From Streptomyces brasiliensis (GTDB lineage: Bacteria; Actinomycetota; Actinomycetes; Streptomycetales; Streptomycetaceae): 64,000 nucleotides of DNA. Where the stretch lies: NCBI RefSeq assembly GCF_014647875.1, contig NZ_BMQA01000025.1, forward strand, positions 50,933 through 114,932, given 5' to 3'. Positions within the stretch are counted from its first letter, which is position 1. The number at the start of each line of letters is the position of its first letter. The notes beneath the pieces are model-generated. The model was not told the DNA's origin. It saw nothing but the letters and a program-made list of their open reading frames with translations, and searched no databases. Below, one piece after another: positions 26,480 to 34,116 of the stretch. The translations under genes and the position numbers were made by a program.

Positions 26480-26534
26480 TTGTGGGCGGCACCGGACTGC
26501 CGGCCGCACGACGTCGAGCACTGGAGGTACGCCC

Positions 26535-27704
26535 ATGCCCGTGGACAGGTCCGTGAAGTACACCCGTACCCCCTACCTTGTGGTGCAACGGGACAACTCC
26601 ACGCGCAAGGACGTCTACGGCACGATCGGTGACTCGGTGGTGCTGCAGGCTCAGTTGCTCCGTGGTGAGAACCCCTCCACGACCTGTGTGGTGGCGATGC
26701 ACCCGATCGGATCCCCCGGCTACCTGCCGATGTTCTCGGCCCTGGCCCGGGCCGGGTTCCACGTCGTCGCCGCCGGCACCCGGTACAGCAACGGCGACGC
26801 CGCGCTGATCATGGAGAACGTCCTCCTCGACCTCGGCGCGGTGGTCAGGGACGCCAAGGAGCGACTCGGCTACGAGCGGGTGATCCTGGCCGGCTGGAGC
26901 GGCGGCGGCTCGCTGATGATGGGCTATCAGGCAGAGGCCGAGCAGCCGGTCATCAAGCTCACCGGGGCGGGGGAGTACACCCCGCTCGTCGACACCCGGC
27001 TGACCCCGGCCGACGGGGTGATGATCCTCGCGGCGCACCGCAGCCGGCACCACCTGCTGACCGACTTCCTGGACGCCTCGATCCTCGACGAGTCGCGCCC
27101 CGACGAGCGCGACCCCCACCTCAACCTGTACGCACCCGAAAACCCGAACCAGCCGCCATACACCGAGGAGTTCCTGGAGGAGTACCGCGTGGCCCAGGTG
27201 GCGCGCAGCCGTCGCATCACGGCGCATGCCCAGGAGCGTCTGGCCGCTCTCCAGGCGGCCGGACGACACCACGAGGAGCACTGCTTCGTGGTGCAGGGCA
27301 CCATGGCCGACCCCCGCTGGCTGGACCTCGATGTCGACCCCAACGACCGGGCACCGGGCTCCTACCTCGGCGACCCCCGCCTGGTCAACGACGGGCCCTC
27401 GGCGCTGGGCCGCTTCACCACCACGCGCAGCTGGCTCTCGCAGTGGTCCTACGACACCGCGCAGGTCGACGCCGTGGAGGCTGCCTCCCGCGTCACCGTT
27501 CCGGTCCTCCTGCTCGAGAACTCCCGCGACGACGCGTGCCCGCCGGCACACCCGCGGGCCATCTACGAAGCCATCGCCCACGAGAACAAGCAGTTGAGCG
27601 TCATAGAGGGCGCGAACCACTACTACAGCGGCCAGAAGGAGCATCTGCAGTCGGCGGTCGACCACATCGCCGGCTGGCTGACGCAGAACGGCTTCGACAG
27701 GTGA
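26535..27704 (+). CDS. Alpha/beta-hydrolase
   Basis: The 389-residue protein has an alpha/beta-hydrolase core with the nucleophile elbow GWSGGG near residue 122, a later acid in ENSRDDACPP and a catalytic His in GANHYYSG. It is longer than simple esterases, with an insertion around residues 170-290 that would form a large lid. It could hydrolyse an acyl-CoA, an ester or a C-C bond. It opens a unit with a CoA-transferase and a second hydrolase and overlaps the next gene by GTGA. Confidence 0.82.
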   Translation: MPVDRSVKYTRTPYLVVQRDNSTRKDVYGTIGDSVVLQAQLLRGENPSTTCVVAMHPIGSPGYLPMFSALARAGFHVVAAGTRYSNGDAALIMENVLLDLGAVVRDAKERLGYERVILAGWSGGGSLMMGYQAEAEQPVIKLTGAGEYTPLVDTRLTPADGVMILAAHRSRHHLLTDFLDASILDESRPDERDPHLNLYAPENPNQPPYTEEFLEEYRVAQVARSRRITAHAQERLAALQAAGRHHEEHCFVVQGTMADPRWLDLDVDPNDRAPGSYLGDPRLVNDGPSALGRFTTTRSWLSQWSYDTAQVDAVEAASRVTVPVLLLENSRDDACPPAHPRAIYEAIAHENKQLSVIEGANHYYSGQKEHLQSAVDHIAGWLTQNGFDR

Positions 27705-28903
27705 CCGGCAGGGCATCCTTCGGGGGCGGCGCCCTCGCCGGTCTGCGGGTCCTCGAGGTCGGCCACATCATCAGCGGGCCTTTCTGCGCCCACCTGTTCG
27801 CCGACCACGGCGCTGAAGTGATCAAGGTCGAACCCCCGGCGGGTGACGACATGCGCCGCTGGGGCGGGCTCTACAAGGGCGTGGGGCTGTACTGGCCGAT
27901 CATCGGCCGCGGGAAGAAGTCGGTCACGCTCGACCTCCGCGTGGGTGAAGGGCAGGCGGCCTTCCGCGAACTGGCCCGTACGGCCGACGTGGTCGTCGAG
28001 AACTTCCGTCCCGGGACCATGGAACGCTGGGGCCTCGGCCCCGAGGACCTGCAGGCGGACAACCCCGACCTGGTCATGGTCCGTATCACCGGCTACGGGC
28101 AGACGGGCCCGCTGCGGGACCGGGCCGGATTCGGCTCGATCGCCGAGGCGATGAGCGGTTTCAGGCATCTGTCGGGGGACCCGGACCGGCCGCCGGTCCG
28201 GGTCGGGATCTCCATCGGGGACGCTCTCGCCGGCACCCAGGGTTTCATCGGCGCGCTGCTCGCACTGCTTGGCGGCCATCTGCGTCCGGGAACCCCCCGG
28301 GGCCAGGTGATCGACGTGGCCCTCTATGAGGCGACGTGGATGTACATGGAGTCGATCCTTCCCGAGTTCGTGAAACTGGGGAAGGTGCGTGGGCCCTCCG
28401 GACCGCTGCTGCCGGGCATCGCGCCCTCCAGCGTCTACCCCACGTCCGACGGCCGGTGGATCGTCATGGGGGCCAACAAGGACACCGTGTTCGGCCGTCT
28501 CGCGGCCGCGATGCAGCGCCCGGAGTGGGCCGCGCCCGACGGCCGCTACGCCACGCACCTGCTGCGCGGCGAGCACCAGCTCGAGCTGGACGCCGAGATC
28601 GCGGACTGGACCCGCCGTCGCACGGTCGACGAACTCCTCGACCTGCTGGACAAGGCGGGCGTGCCGGCCGGCCGGATCTACACCGCGCCCGACATCCTCA
28701 ACGATCCGCACTATCGCGCGCGGGACATGGTCGTGGAGGTGGCCGACCCGTCGCTGGGCGGTGAAAGCGTCCCGATGCCCGGCGTGGTGCCGAAGCTCAG
28801 CCGGACCCCAGGGGGCATCCGGCGCGGTGCACCCATGCTCGGGGAGCACAACGACGAGATTCTGGGCGTTCTGCGGATGACGCCCGCGAGCTGGAGCCGA
28901 TGA
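27701..28903 (+). CDS. Class III CoA-transferase (CaiB/BaiF family)
   Basis: The 400-residue protein shows the family features: LRVLEVGHIISGPF at the start, VIKVEPP, GRGKKSVTLDL and VVENFRPGTMERWGL. At the catalytic position the family Asp is Glu here (ALYEATW), as in a subset of CaiB proteins. It would move CoA from a donor thioester to a free acid without ATP use. It starts at GTG within the stop of the preceding hydrolase gene and overlaps the next hydrolase gene, so three genes are coupled. The racemase-like gene at 7004 is only distantly related. Confidence 0.87.
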   Translation: MTGRASFGGGALAGLRVLEVGHIISGPFCAHLFADHGAEVIKVEPPAGDDMRRWGGLYKGVGLYWPIIGRGKKSVTLDLRVGEGQAAFRELARTADVVVENFRPGTMERWGLGPEDLQADNPDLVMVRITGYGQTGPLRDRAGFGSIAEAMSGFRHLSGDPDRPPVRVGISIGDALAGTQGFIGALLALLGGHLRPGTPRGQVIDVALYEATWMYMESILPEFVKLGKVRGPSGPLLPGIAPSSVYPTSDGRWIVMGANKDTVFGRLAAAMQRPEWAAPDGRYATHLLRGEHQLELDAEIADWTRRRTVDELLDLLDKAGVPAGRIYTAPDILNDPHYRARDMVVEVADPSLGGESVPMPGVVPKLSRTPGGIRRGAPMLGEHNDEILGVLRMTPASWSR

Positions 28904-29754
28904 TGGCCGAAGTCCCCCTGATCCTCCGCGGTGGAGCTGGAAGGATCGTGGCCGACGTCCGTGAACCGGCCATGCCCGCCACCGCGCGCGGACTGGTCGT
29001 CCTGCTGCACGGGGGAGGCCAGACCCGGCATTCCTGGAGCCGCGCGGCCGAGACCCTCGCGGGTGACGGCTGGACGACCCTGACCTATGACGCGCGGGGG
29101 CACGGCGAGAGCGACTGGGCCGGGGATCAGGACTATTCCATCGAGCGGTACATCGACGACCTCGAATGCGTCCTGGACCAGCTGGGCAGGGGCCGCCCGG
29201 CCTGCGTGGCCGGCGCATCCCTCGGCGGTATGACGGCGCTCATGGGGCTGGCCCGGCGTTCCGATCTGACCGACCGGCTGGTGCTGGTCGACATTACGCC
29301 CCGGCCGCACCCGGCCGGCATCGAACGCATCAAGCGCTTCATGACGGCACACCTCGACGGGTTCGAGACCCTCGCGGAGGCCGCGGAGGCCGTCGCCGAC
29401 TACAACCCGGGCAAACGGCGTTCGGGTCAACAGAACCTGCACCGCAACGTGCGCCTCGGTGCTGACGGACGGTGGCGGTGGCACTGGGACCCCGCGATCC
29501 TCCCGGAGGGCAACGAGGGGCAGAACCCGCTGGTCTGGCCGGACGAGGCGGTCGCCGCCGCGAAGTCGGTCACTGTGCCCACGCTGCTGGTCGCGGGCGG
29601 TGCCAGCGACGTCGTGCGGGAGGACGAGGTGGGCGAGTTCCTCGCGGTGATGCCCACGGCCCGCGCGGTCACGCTCGATGGTGCGGGCCACATGGTCGTC
29701 GGTGACCGCAACGACGCTTTCGTGAAGGCGATCCGCGCTTTCCTCGACGATTGA
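28900..29754 (+). CDS. Alpha/beta-hydrolase (short type)
   Basis: The 284-residue protein has a classical fold with oxyanion loop HGGGQTRHSW, nucleophile GASLGG near residue 106, an Asp in VAGGASDVV and a His in DGAGHMV. Size and motifs resemble C-C-bond hydrolases and lactonases of catabolic pathways, but thioesterase activity is equally possible. It overlaps the CoA-transferase gene (ATGATGG) and its stop is followed directly by the palindrome at 29755. Confidence 0.82.
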   Translation: MMAEVPLILRGGAGRIVADVREPAMPATARGLVVLLHGGGQTRHSWSRAAETLAGDGWTTLTYDARGHGESDWAGDQDYSIERYIDDLECVLDQLGRGRPACVAGASLGGMTALMGLARRSDLTDRLVLVDITPRPHPAGIERIKRFMTAHLDGFETLAEAAEAVADYNPGKRRSGQQNLHRNVRLGADGRWRWHWDPAILPEGNEGQNPLVWPDEAVAAAKSVTVPTLLVAGGASDVVREDEVGEFLAVMPTARAVTLDGAGHMVVGDRNDAFVKAIRAFLDD

Positions 29755-29785
29755 CCCATTAATCTAAGGGTGTTAGATTAATGGG
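29755..29785. promoter_or_regulatory. Putative island operator, site 8: perfect 12-bp palindrome
   Basis: Arms 29755-29766 (CCCATTAATCTA) and 29774-29785 are perfectly complementary around a 7-base spacer, unusually AT-rich for this DNA. The inner 19 bases (29761-29779, AATCTAAGGGTGTTAGATT) align with the other island sites and share TGTTAGATT with site 9. It lies between the hydrolase stop (1 base before) and the LLM gene start (52 bases after). It may be both a strong operator and a terminator. Confidence 0.7.
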
Positions 29786-29836
29786 CAGCAAGGCTCGTTG
29801 CCGTACGCCCTGTCGGCCTGACGTGAAAGAGGCTCC

Positions 29837-30883
29837 ATGAAGTTCAACCTGATGTCGCTGGGTGATCTCGTCACCGACCCCGTGACCGGTGTGCGGAGCA
29901 CCAACGCGCGCCGCTACAAGATGTTTCCCGAGATGGCGGCCCTCGCCGAGTCGGCCGGCTTCAACGGCATCAATATGGGCGAGCACCACGGGATCGAGTA
30001 CATCTACTCGGCTCCGCCCGTCGTGCTCGGCGCCATCGCAGAGCGCACCACCACACTGCGCCTCGGCACCGCCGTCACCCTGCTCGCCAACCTCGACGCG
30101 CTGCGCATCGCCGAGGACTACGCCACGGTCGACGTCCTGTCGGACGGGCGGGTCGACGTGGTGCACGGGCGGGGCAACTTCTTCGCCTCGACCTACACCC
30201 TCTTCGGCCAGAGCCTGGACGAGTCCGCGGCCCGCTTCAAGGAGAACGCCGAACTCGTCGACAAACTCTGGACCGGGGACCCGGTGCACTGGTCCGGCCG
30301 GTTCCGGGCGTCGATCAACGGCGAGGCACTGCAGCCCGCTCCGATCCAGCGAGCCCGCGACTGCATGTGGATCGGCGGCGGCAGCTCCCTGGAGTCCGTG
30401 GAACTCGCCGCTCGCCTCGGGTGGAAGCTGATGCTCCCCAGCGCCTTCGGCGATCCGTCCTTCTTCGTCAAGGTGGTGGACCACTACCTCGCCACCTGGG
30501 AGCAATGCGGTCACGACTGGCAGCCGGAAATCGGTGCCGGCTGGCACGTCTGGGTCGGTTCCGACAGTCAGTCGGCGCGGGCACAGTGGGAACCGCGGTA
30601 CCGCGCCTACCACGCCTGGATGAACGAGCTGCTCGGCGTGGTCAACCCCTCGATCCCCAAGCAGAACCAGCGCCCCTTCAACTTCGAGTGGCTCACGACC
30701 AAGGGCCCGGCCATCGTCGGCAGCCCGGACGAGGTCGTCGACCGGATCTCGCGGCTGAGCGAGCAGCTCAAGGTCACCACGCACCTTGCCTACATGGACA
30801 TGGGCGGTATGCCGGAGAAGGAGTTGTTCAGCGCCATCGAGCTCTTCGGCAGCAAGGTCATCCCACAGCTCGCGGACGCCTGA
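29837..30883 (+). CDS. LLM-class flavin-dependent oxidoreductase
   Basis: The 348-residue protein has the luciferase-like TIM-barrel pattern: KFNLMSLGDL at the start, GINMGEHHGIEY, TLRLGTAVTLLAN, then VDVVHGRGNFF. The family is either FMN-dependent monooxygenases or F420-dependent dehydrogenases/reductases; the sequence does not separate these by eye. A single-component LLM in a catabolic island may do a Baeyer-Villiger-like or reductive step. It opens the largest operon of the island, with thiolase, SDR, ACAD and the AceE-like gene behind it. AAAGAGG precedes the ATG. Confidence 0.85.
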   Translation: MKFNLMSLGDLVTDPVTGVRSTNARRYKMFPEMAALAESAGFNGINMGEHHGIEYIYSAPPVVLGAIAERTTTLRLGTAVTLLANLDALRIAEDYATVDVLSDGRVDVVHGRGNFFASTYTLFGQSLDESAARFKENAELVDKLWTGDPVHWSGRFRASINGEALQPAPIQRARDCMWIGGGSSLESVELAARLGWKLMLPSAFGDPSFFVKVVDHYLATWEQCGHDWQPEIGAGWHVWVGSDSQSARAQWEPRYRAYHAWMNELLGVVNPSIPKQNQRPFNFEWLTTKGPAIVGSPDEVVDRISRLSEQLKVTTHLAYMDMGGMPEKELFSAIELFGSKVIPQLADA

Positions 30884-30935
30884 CCCGGTCCCGTCGCCCT
30901 GGCTCCGCCCTCACCGTCCCACCCAGGAGAAATCC

Positions 30936-32108
30936 ATGCCATCGTTGTCTCCTGCCGTCGTCGTCGACGCGGTGCGTACCCCCTCCGGCCGTGGCAAGCC
31001 TGGCGGCGCCCTGTCCGGAAAGCACCCGGCGGACCTGCTGGCCACGACGCTCGCGGCCTTGGTCGAGCGCACCGGGATCGAGCCGACGCAGATCGACGAC
31101 GTGATCGCCGGCTGTGTCGGGCAGGCGGGAGACCAGGCCACCAATGTGGCCCGCACCGCACTGCTCGCCGCAGGTTACCCGGAGTCCGTGCCGGCCACGA
31201 CCGTCGACCGTCAGTGCGGCTCCTCGCAACAAGCACTGCATTTCGCGGCCCAGGGTGTGATGAGCGGTGCCTACGACGTGGCGGTCGCGGGCGGTGTGGA
31301 GTCCATGAGCCGGGTGCCGCTCGGATTCCCGGGCCGCGACGGCAAGCCGTTCGCGCCCCTGACGCGTCGCTACCCCGAAGGTCTGGTCGGCCAGGGCGTC
31401 TCGGCCGAGATCATCGCGGGACGCTGGAAGCTCGACCGGCGGGAACTGGACGAGTTCGCGGCACGCTCCCACGAACTGGCCGCGGCCTGCGCCCGCGCCG
31501 GAGGCTTCGCCCAAGAGATCGTGCCCCTCGGGGAGTTGACCGCCGACGAGACCGTGCGGCCCGGCACCACCGTCGAGCAACTGGCAGGCCTACGTCCCTC
31601 GTTCCAGGATGCCGCGCTGGGGGAGCGCTTCCCCGAGATCGGGTGGCACATCACGCCGGGCAACTCCTCGCCCCTCACCGACGGAGCCTCCGCCGCCCTG
31701 GTGATGAGCGAGGCGAAGGCCGCGGCACTGGGCCTCACACCCCGGGCACGGCTCACCGGCTTCGCCGTCACGGGCAGCGATCCCCTGCTGATGCTCACCG
31801 GAGTCATCCCGGCCACGCAACGCCTGCTCGACCGTGCCGGCCTCACGGTCGACGACATCGACGCCTTCGAGGTCAACGAGGCGTTCGCGCCCGTACCACT
31901 GGTCTGGGCCCGCGAGCTCGGCGTAGACCTGACGAAGATCAACCCGCGTGGCGGCGCTATCGCCCTCGGCCACCCGATGGGCGCATCGGGCACGCGGATC
32001 CTCGCCACCCTGCTCGGCCACCTCGAGGCCACGGGAGGCCGACGTGGTGTGATCACCATGTGCGAAGGCGGAGGAATGGCCAACGCGACTCTGGTCGAGC
32101 GGATCTGA
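30936..32108 (+). CDS. Thiolase (acetyl-CoA acyltransferase)
   Basis: The 390-residue protein has the full thiolase set: nucleophilic Cys in DRQCGSSQ near residue 92, His in NEAFAPVP, and second Cys in CEGGG near the end, with GHPMGASG before it. It ends a beta-oxidation round by splitting a 3-ketoacyl-CoA with CoA. Its length and motifs fit FadA5/FadA6-like degradative thiolases. CAGGAG precedes the ATG. The stop shares a base with the next start, so it is coupled to the SDR gene. Confidence 0.92.
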   Translation: MPSLSPAVVVDAVRTPSGRGKPGGALSGKHPADLLATTLAALVERTGIEPTQIDDVIAGCVGQAGDQATNVARTALLAAGYPESVPATTVDRQCGSSQQALHFAAQGVMSGAYDVAVAGGVESMSRVPLGFPGRDGKPFAPLTRRYPEGLVGQGVSAEIIAGRWKLDRRELDEFAARSHELAAACARAGGFAQEIVPLGELTADETVRPGTTVEQLAGLRPSFQDAALGERFPEIGWHITPGNSSPLTDGASAALVMSEAKAAALGLTPRARLTGFAVTGSDPLLMLTGVIPATQRLLDRAGLTVDDIDAFEVNEAFAPVPLVWARELGVDLTKINPRGGAIALGHPMGASGTRILATLLGHLEATGGRRGVITMCEGGGMANATLVERI

Positions 32109-32896
32109 TGGCGAGCGGCCAGTCGGCGCCGAGGACCGGCGTCGAACAGTTCTCCCTGACCGGCAAGGTCGCGATCGTCACCGGTGCGAGTTCCGGGCTC
32201 GGGGCTGGTTTCGCCCGCGCTTTGGCCGCGGCCGGGGCGGATGTGGTCCTCGCCGCCCGCCGGGTCGACCGCCTCCAGGCGATCGCCCAGGAGGCAGAGA
32301 AGTCTGGGGTGCGTGCGCTGCCGGTGCGCTGCGACATCGTGTCCCCGGACGACTGTGCCGCGGTCGTCGACCGCGCCGTCGCCGAATTCGGTGCCGTCGA
32401 CGTGCTCGTGAACAACGCCGGCGTCGGCACGGCCGTTCCCGCCCTGCGCGAGACCCCGGAGGAGTTCCGGCGCGTCGTCGACGTGAACCTCATGGGCGCC
32501 TATTGGATGGCCCAGTCGTGCGCCCGGGTGATGCGGCCCGGGTCGAGCATCATCAACGTCGCGAGCGCGCTTGCGCTGGTGAAGCCCTTCGCCCCGCAGG
32601 CGGCCTACGTCGCCAGCAAGGCCGGCCTGGTCGGCCTCACCCGCGACCTCGCCCAGCAGTGGTCGGGCCGCAAGGGCATCCGGGTCAACGCGATCGCCCC
32701 GGGCTACTTCGCCACGGACATGACCGAACCGATTCCCCGTCCGGCGCTCGCCGAGTTCCTGGAGCACAGCACATCGCTGAAGCGGCTGGGCGAGCCGCAC
32801 GAACTCGACGGCGTCGTGGTGTTCCTCGCCGGCGACGCTTCGACGTACGTCACCGGCATCACGCTGCCCGTCGACGGCGGCATGTCCGGCCACTAG
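32108..32896 (+). CDS. Short-chain dehydrogenase/reductase
   Basis: The 262-residue classical SDR has TGASSGLG near residue 22, NNAGVG, catalytic YVASK and LPVDGGMSGH at the end. An Arg-Arg after the second strand (LAARRVD) suggests NADP. Between thiolase and acyl-CoA dehydrogenase it most likely acts as the 3-hydroxyacyl-CoA dehydrogenase of the same spiral or as a ring ketoreductase. TGATG coupling joins it to the thiolase gene. Confidence 0.9.
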   Translation: MASGQSAPRTGVEQFSLTGKVAIVTGASSGLGAGFARALAAAGADVVLAARRVDRLQAIAQEAEKSGVRALPVRCDIVSPDDCAAVVDRAVAEFGAVDVLVNNAGVGTAVPALRETPEEFRRVVDVNLMGAYWMAQSCARVMRPGSSIINVASALALVKPFAPQAAYVASKAGLVGLTRDLAQQWSGRKGIRVNAIAPGYFATDMTEPIPRPALAEFLEHSTSLKRLGEPHELDGVVVFLAGDASTYVTGITLPVDGGMSGH

Positions 32897-32907
32897 GAGC
32901 GCAATTC

Positions 32908-34092
32908 ATGAGCACTTCCCTGCAGGAACGCATGTGGGACTTCATGCGCGAGGAGGTCTTCCCGGCCGAACCGGTCTGGGCGGCCCATCTGCGCGAGCAC
33001 GGCGAGCACAGCTACCCGCCGGTGATGGAGAAGCTGAAGGCGTCCGCCCGTGATCGCGGGCTGTGGAACCTCTTCCTCCCCGCGGTCTCCGGTCTGTCGA
33101 ACGCCGAGTACGCTCCCATCGCCGAGATCACCGGGTGGTCGCCCGTGATAGCGCCCGAGGCGATCAACTGCCAGGCTCCGGACACCGGCAACATGGAGAC
33201 ACTGGCCCTCTTCGGTACCGACGAGCAGAAGAAGAAGTGGCTCGAACCCCTCCTCGCGGGAGAGATCCGCTCGGCATTCGCGATGACCGAGCCCGGCGTG
33301 GCCTCCTCCGACGCCACCAACATCTCCACCAGGATCGTGCGGGGGGGCGACCACTACGTCATCACCGGGCGAAAGTGGTGGATCAGCGGCTCGGCGGACG
33401 AGCGCTGCCAGGTCTTCATCGTGATGGGGAAGACCGACCCCACCGCGCCTACGCACCGTCAGCAGTCGATGGTGTTGGTGCCGCGCGGCGCGCCCGGCCT
33501 CACGATCGAGCGACACCTGCCGATCTTCGGCTACCAGGACCAGCACGGCCATTCGGAGCTGGTCTTCGACGCTGTGCGGGTGCCGGCCGCGAACCTCCTC
33601 GCCGGCGAGGGCGACGGGTTCACCATCGCCCAGGCCAGGCTCGGCCCCGGCCGGATCCACCACGCGATGCGGGCGCTGGGCATGGCCGAGAGGGCCCTGG
33701 CCCTGATGGTTCGGCGCGCCGGGGAACGGGTCGCGTTCGGGCAGCGGCTGGCCGACAACCCCGTGGTCCAGCAGCTGATCGCCGACTCCCGGATGGATAT
33801 CGACCAGGCCCGGCTGCTGGTGCAGCACACGGCCCGGCTGATCGACCAGCGCGGAGCGAAGGCGGCACGCGGGGAGGTCTCCCAGATCAAGGTGGTCGCA
33901 CCTGCCGTCGCCACCCGGGTCGTCGACCGGGCGATCGAGGTCTTCGGGGGCGCCGGCGTGAGCGACGACCTGCCACTCGCCTACTTCTACGCGTGGGCGC
34001 GGGTGCTGCGGATCGTCGACGGGCCCGATGCCGTGCACCGGCGCACCGTCGCCCGCGAGGAACTGCGACGGGAACGACCCTTCGTCGGCTGA
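32908..34092 (+). CDS. Acyl-CoA dehydrogenase, ACAD10/11-like
   Basis: The 394-residue flavoprotein has AFAMTEPGVASSDATN for FAD and thioester binding, then WWISG, and a C-terminal stretch FGGAGVSDD...LRIVDGPDAVH, which is a signature of ACAD10/ACAD11-type enzymes. In those proteins the dehydrogenase domain is fused to an APH-fold kinase and handles 4-hydroxyacyl-CoA after phosphorylation. Here the kinases are separate genes (14872, 45929, 49310, 52086). A plain acyl-CoA desaturation is the alternative. It follows the SDR gene by 11 bases. Confidence 0.9.
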   Translation: MSTSLQERMWDFMREEVFPAEPVWAAHLREHGEHSYPPVMEKLKASARDRGLWNLFLPAVSGLSNAEYAPIAEITGWSPVIAPEAINCQAPDTGNMETLALFGTDEQKKKWLEPLLAGEIRSAFAMTEPGVASSDATNISTRIVRGGDHYVITGRKWWISGSADERCQVFIVMGKTDPTAPTHRQQSMVLVPRGAPGLTIERHLPIFGYQDQHGHSELVFDAVRVPAANLLAGEGDGFTIAQARLGPGRIHHAMRALGMAERALALMVRRAGERVAFGQRLADNPVVQQLIADSRMDIDQARLLVQHTARLIDQRGAKAARGEVSQIKVVAPAVATRVVDRAIEVFGGAGVSDDLPLAYFYAWARVLRIVDGPDAVHRRTVAREELRRERPFVG

Positions 34093-34116
34093 GCGACGAG
34101 TGACCGGGAGACACTG

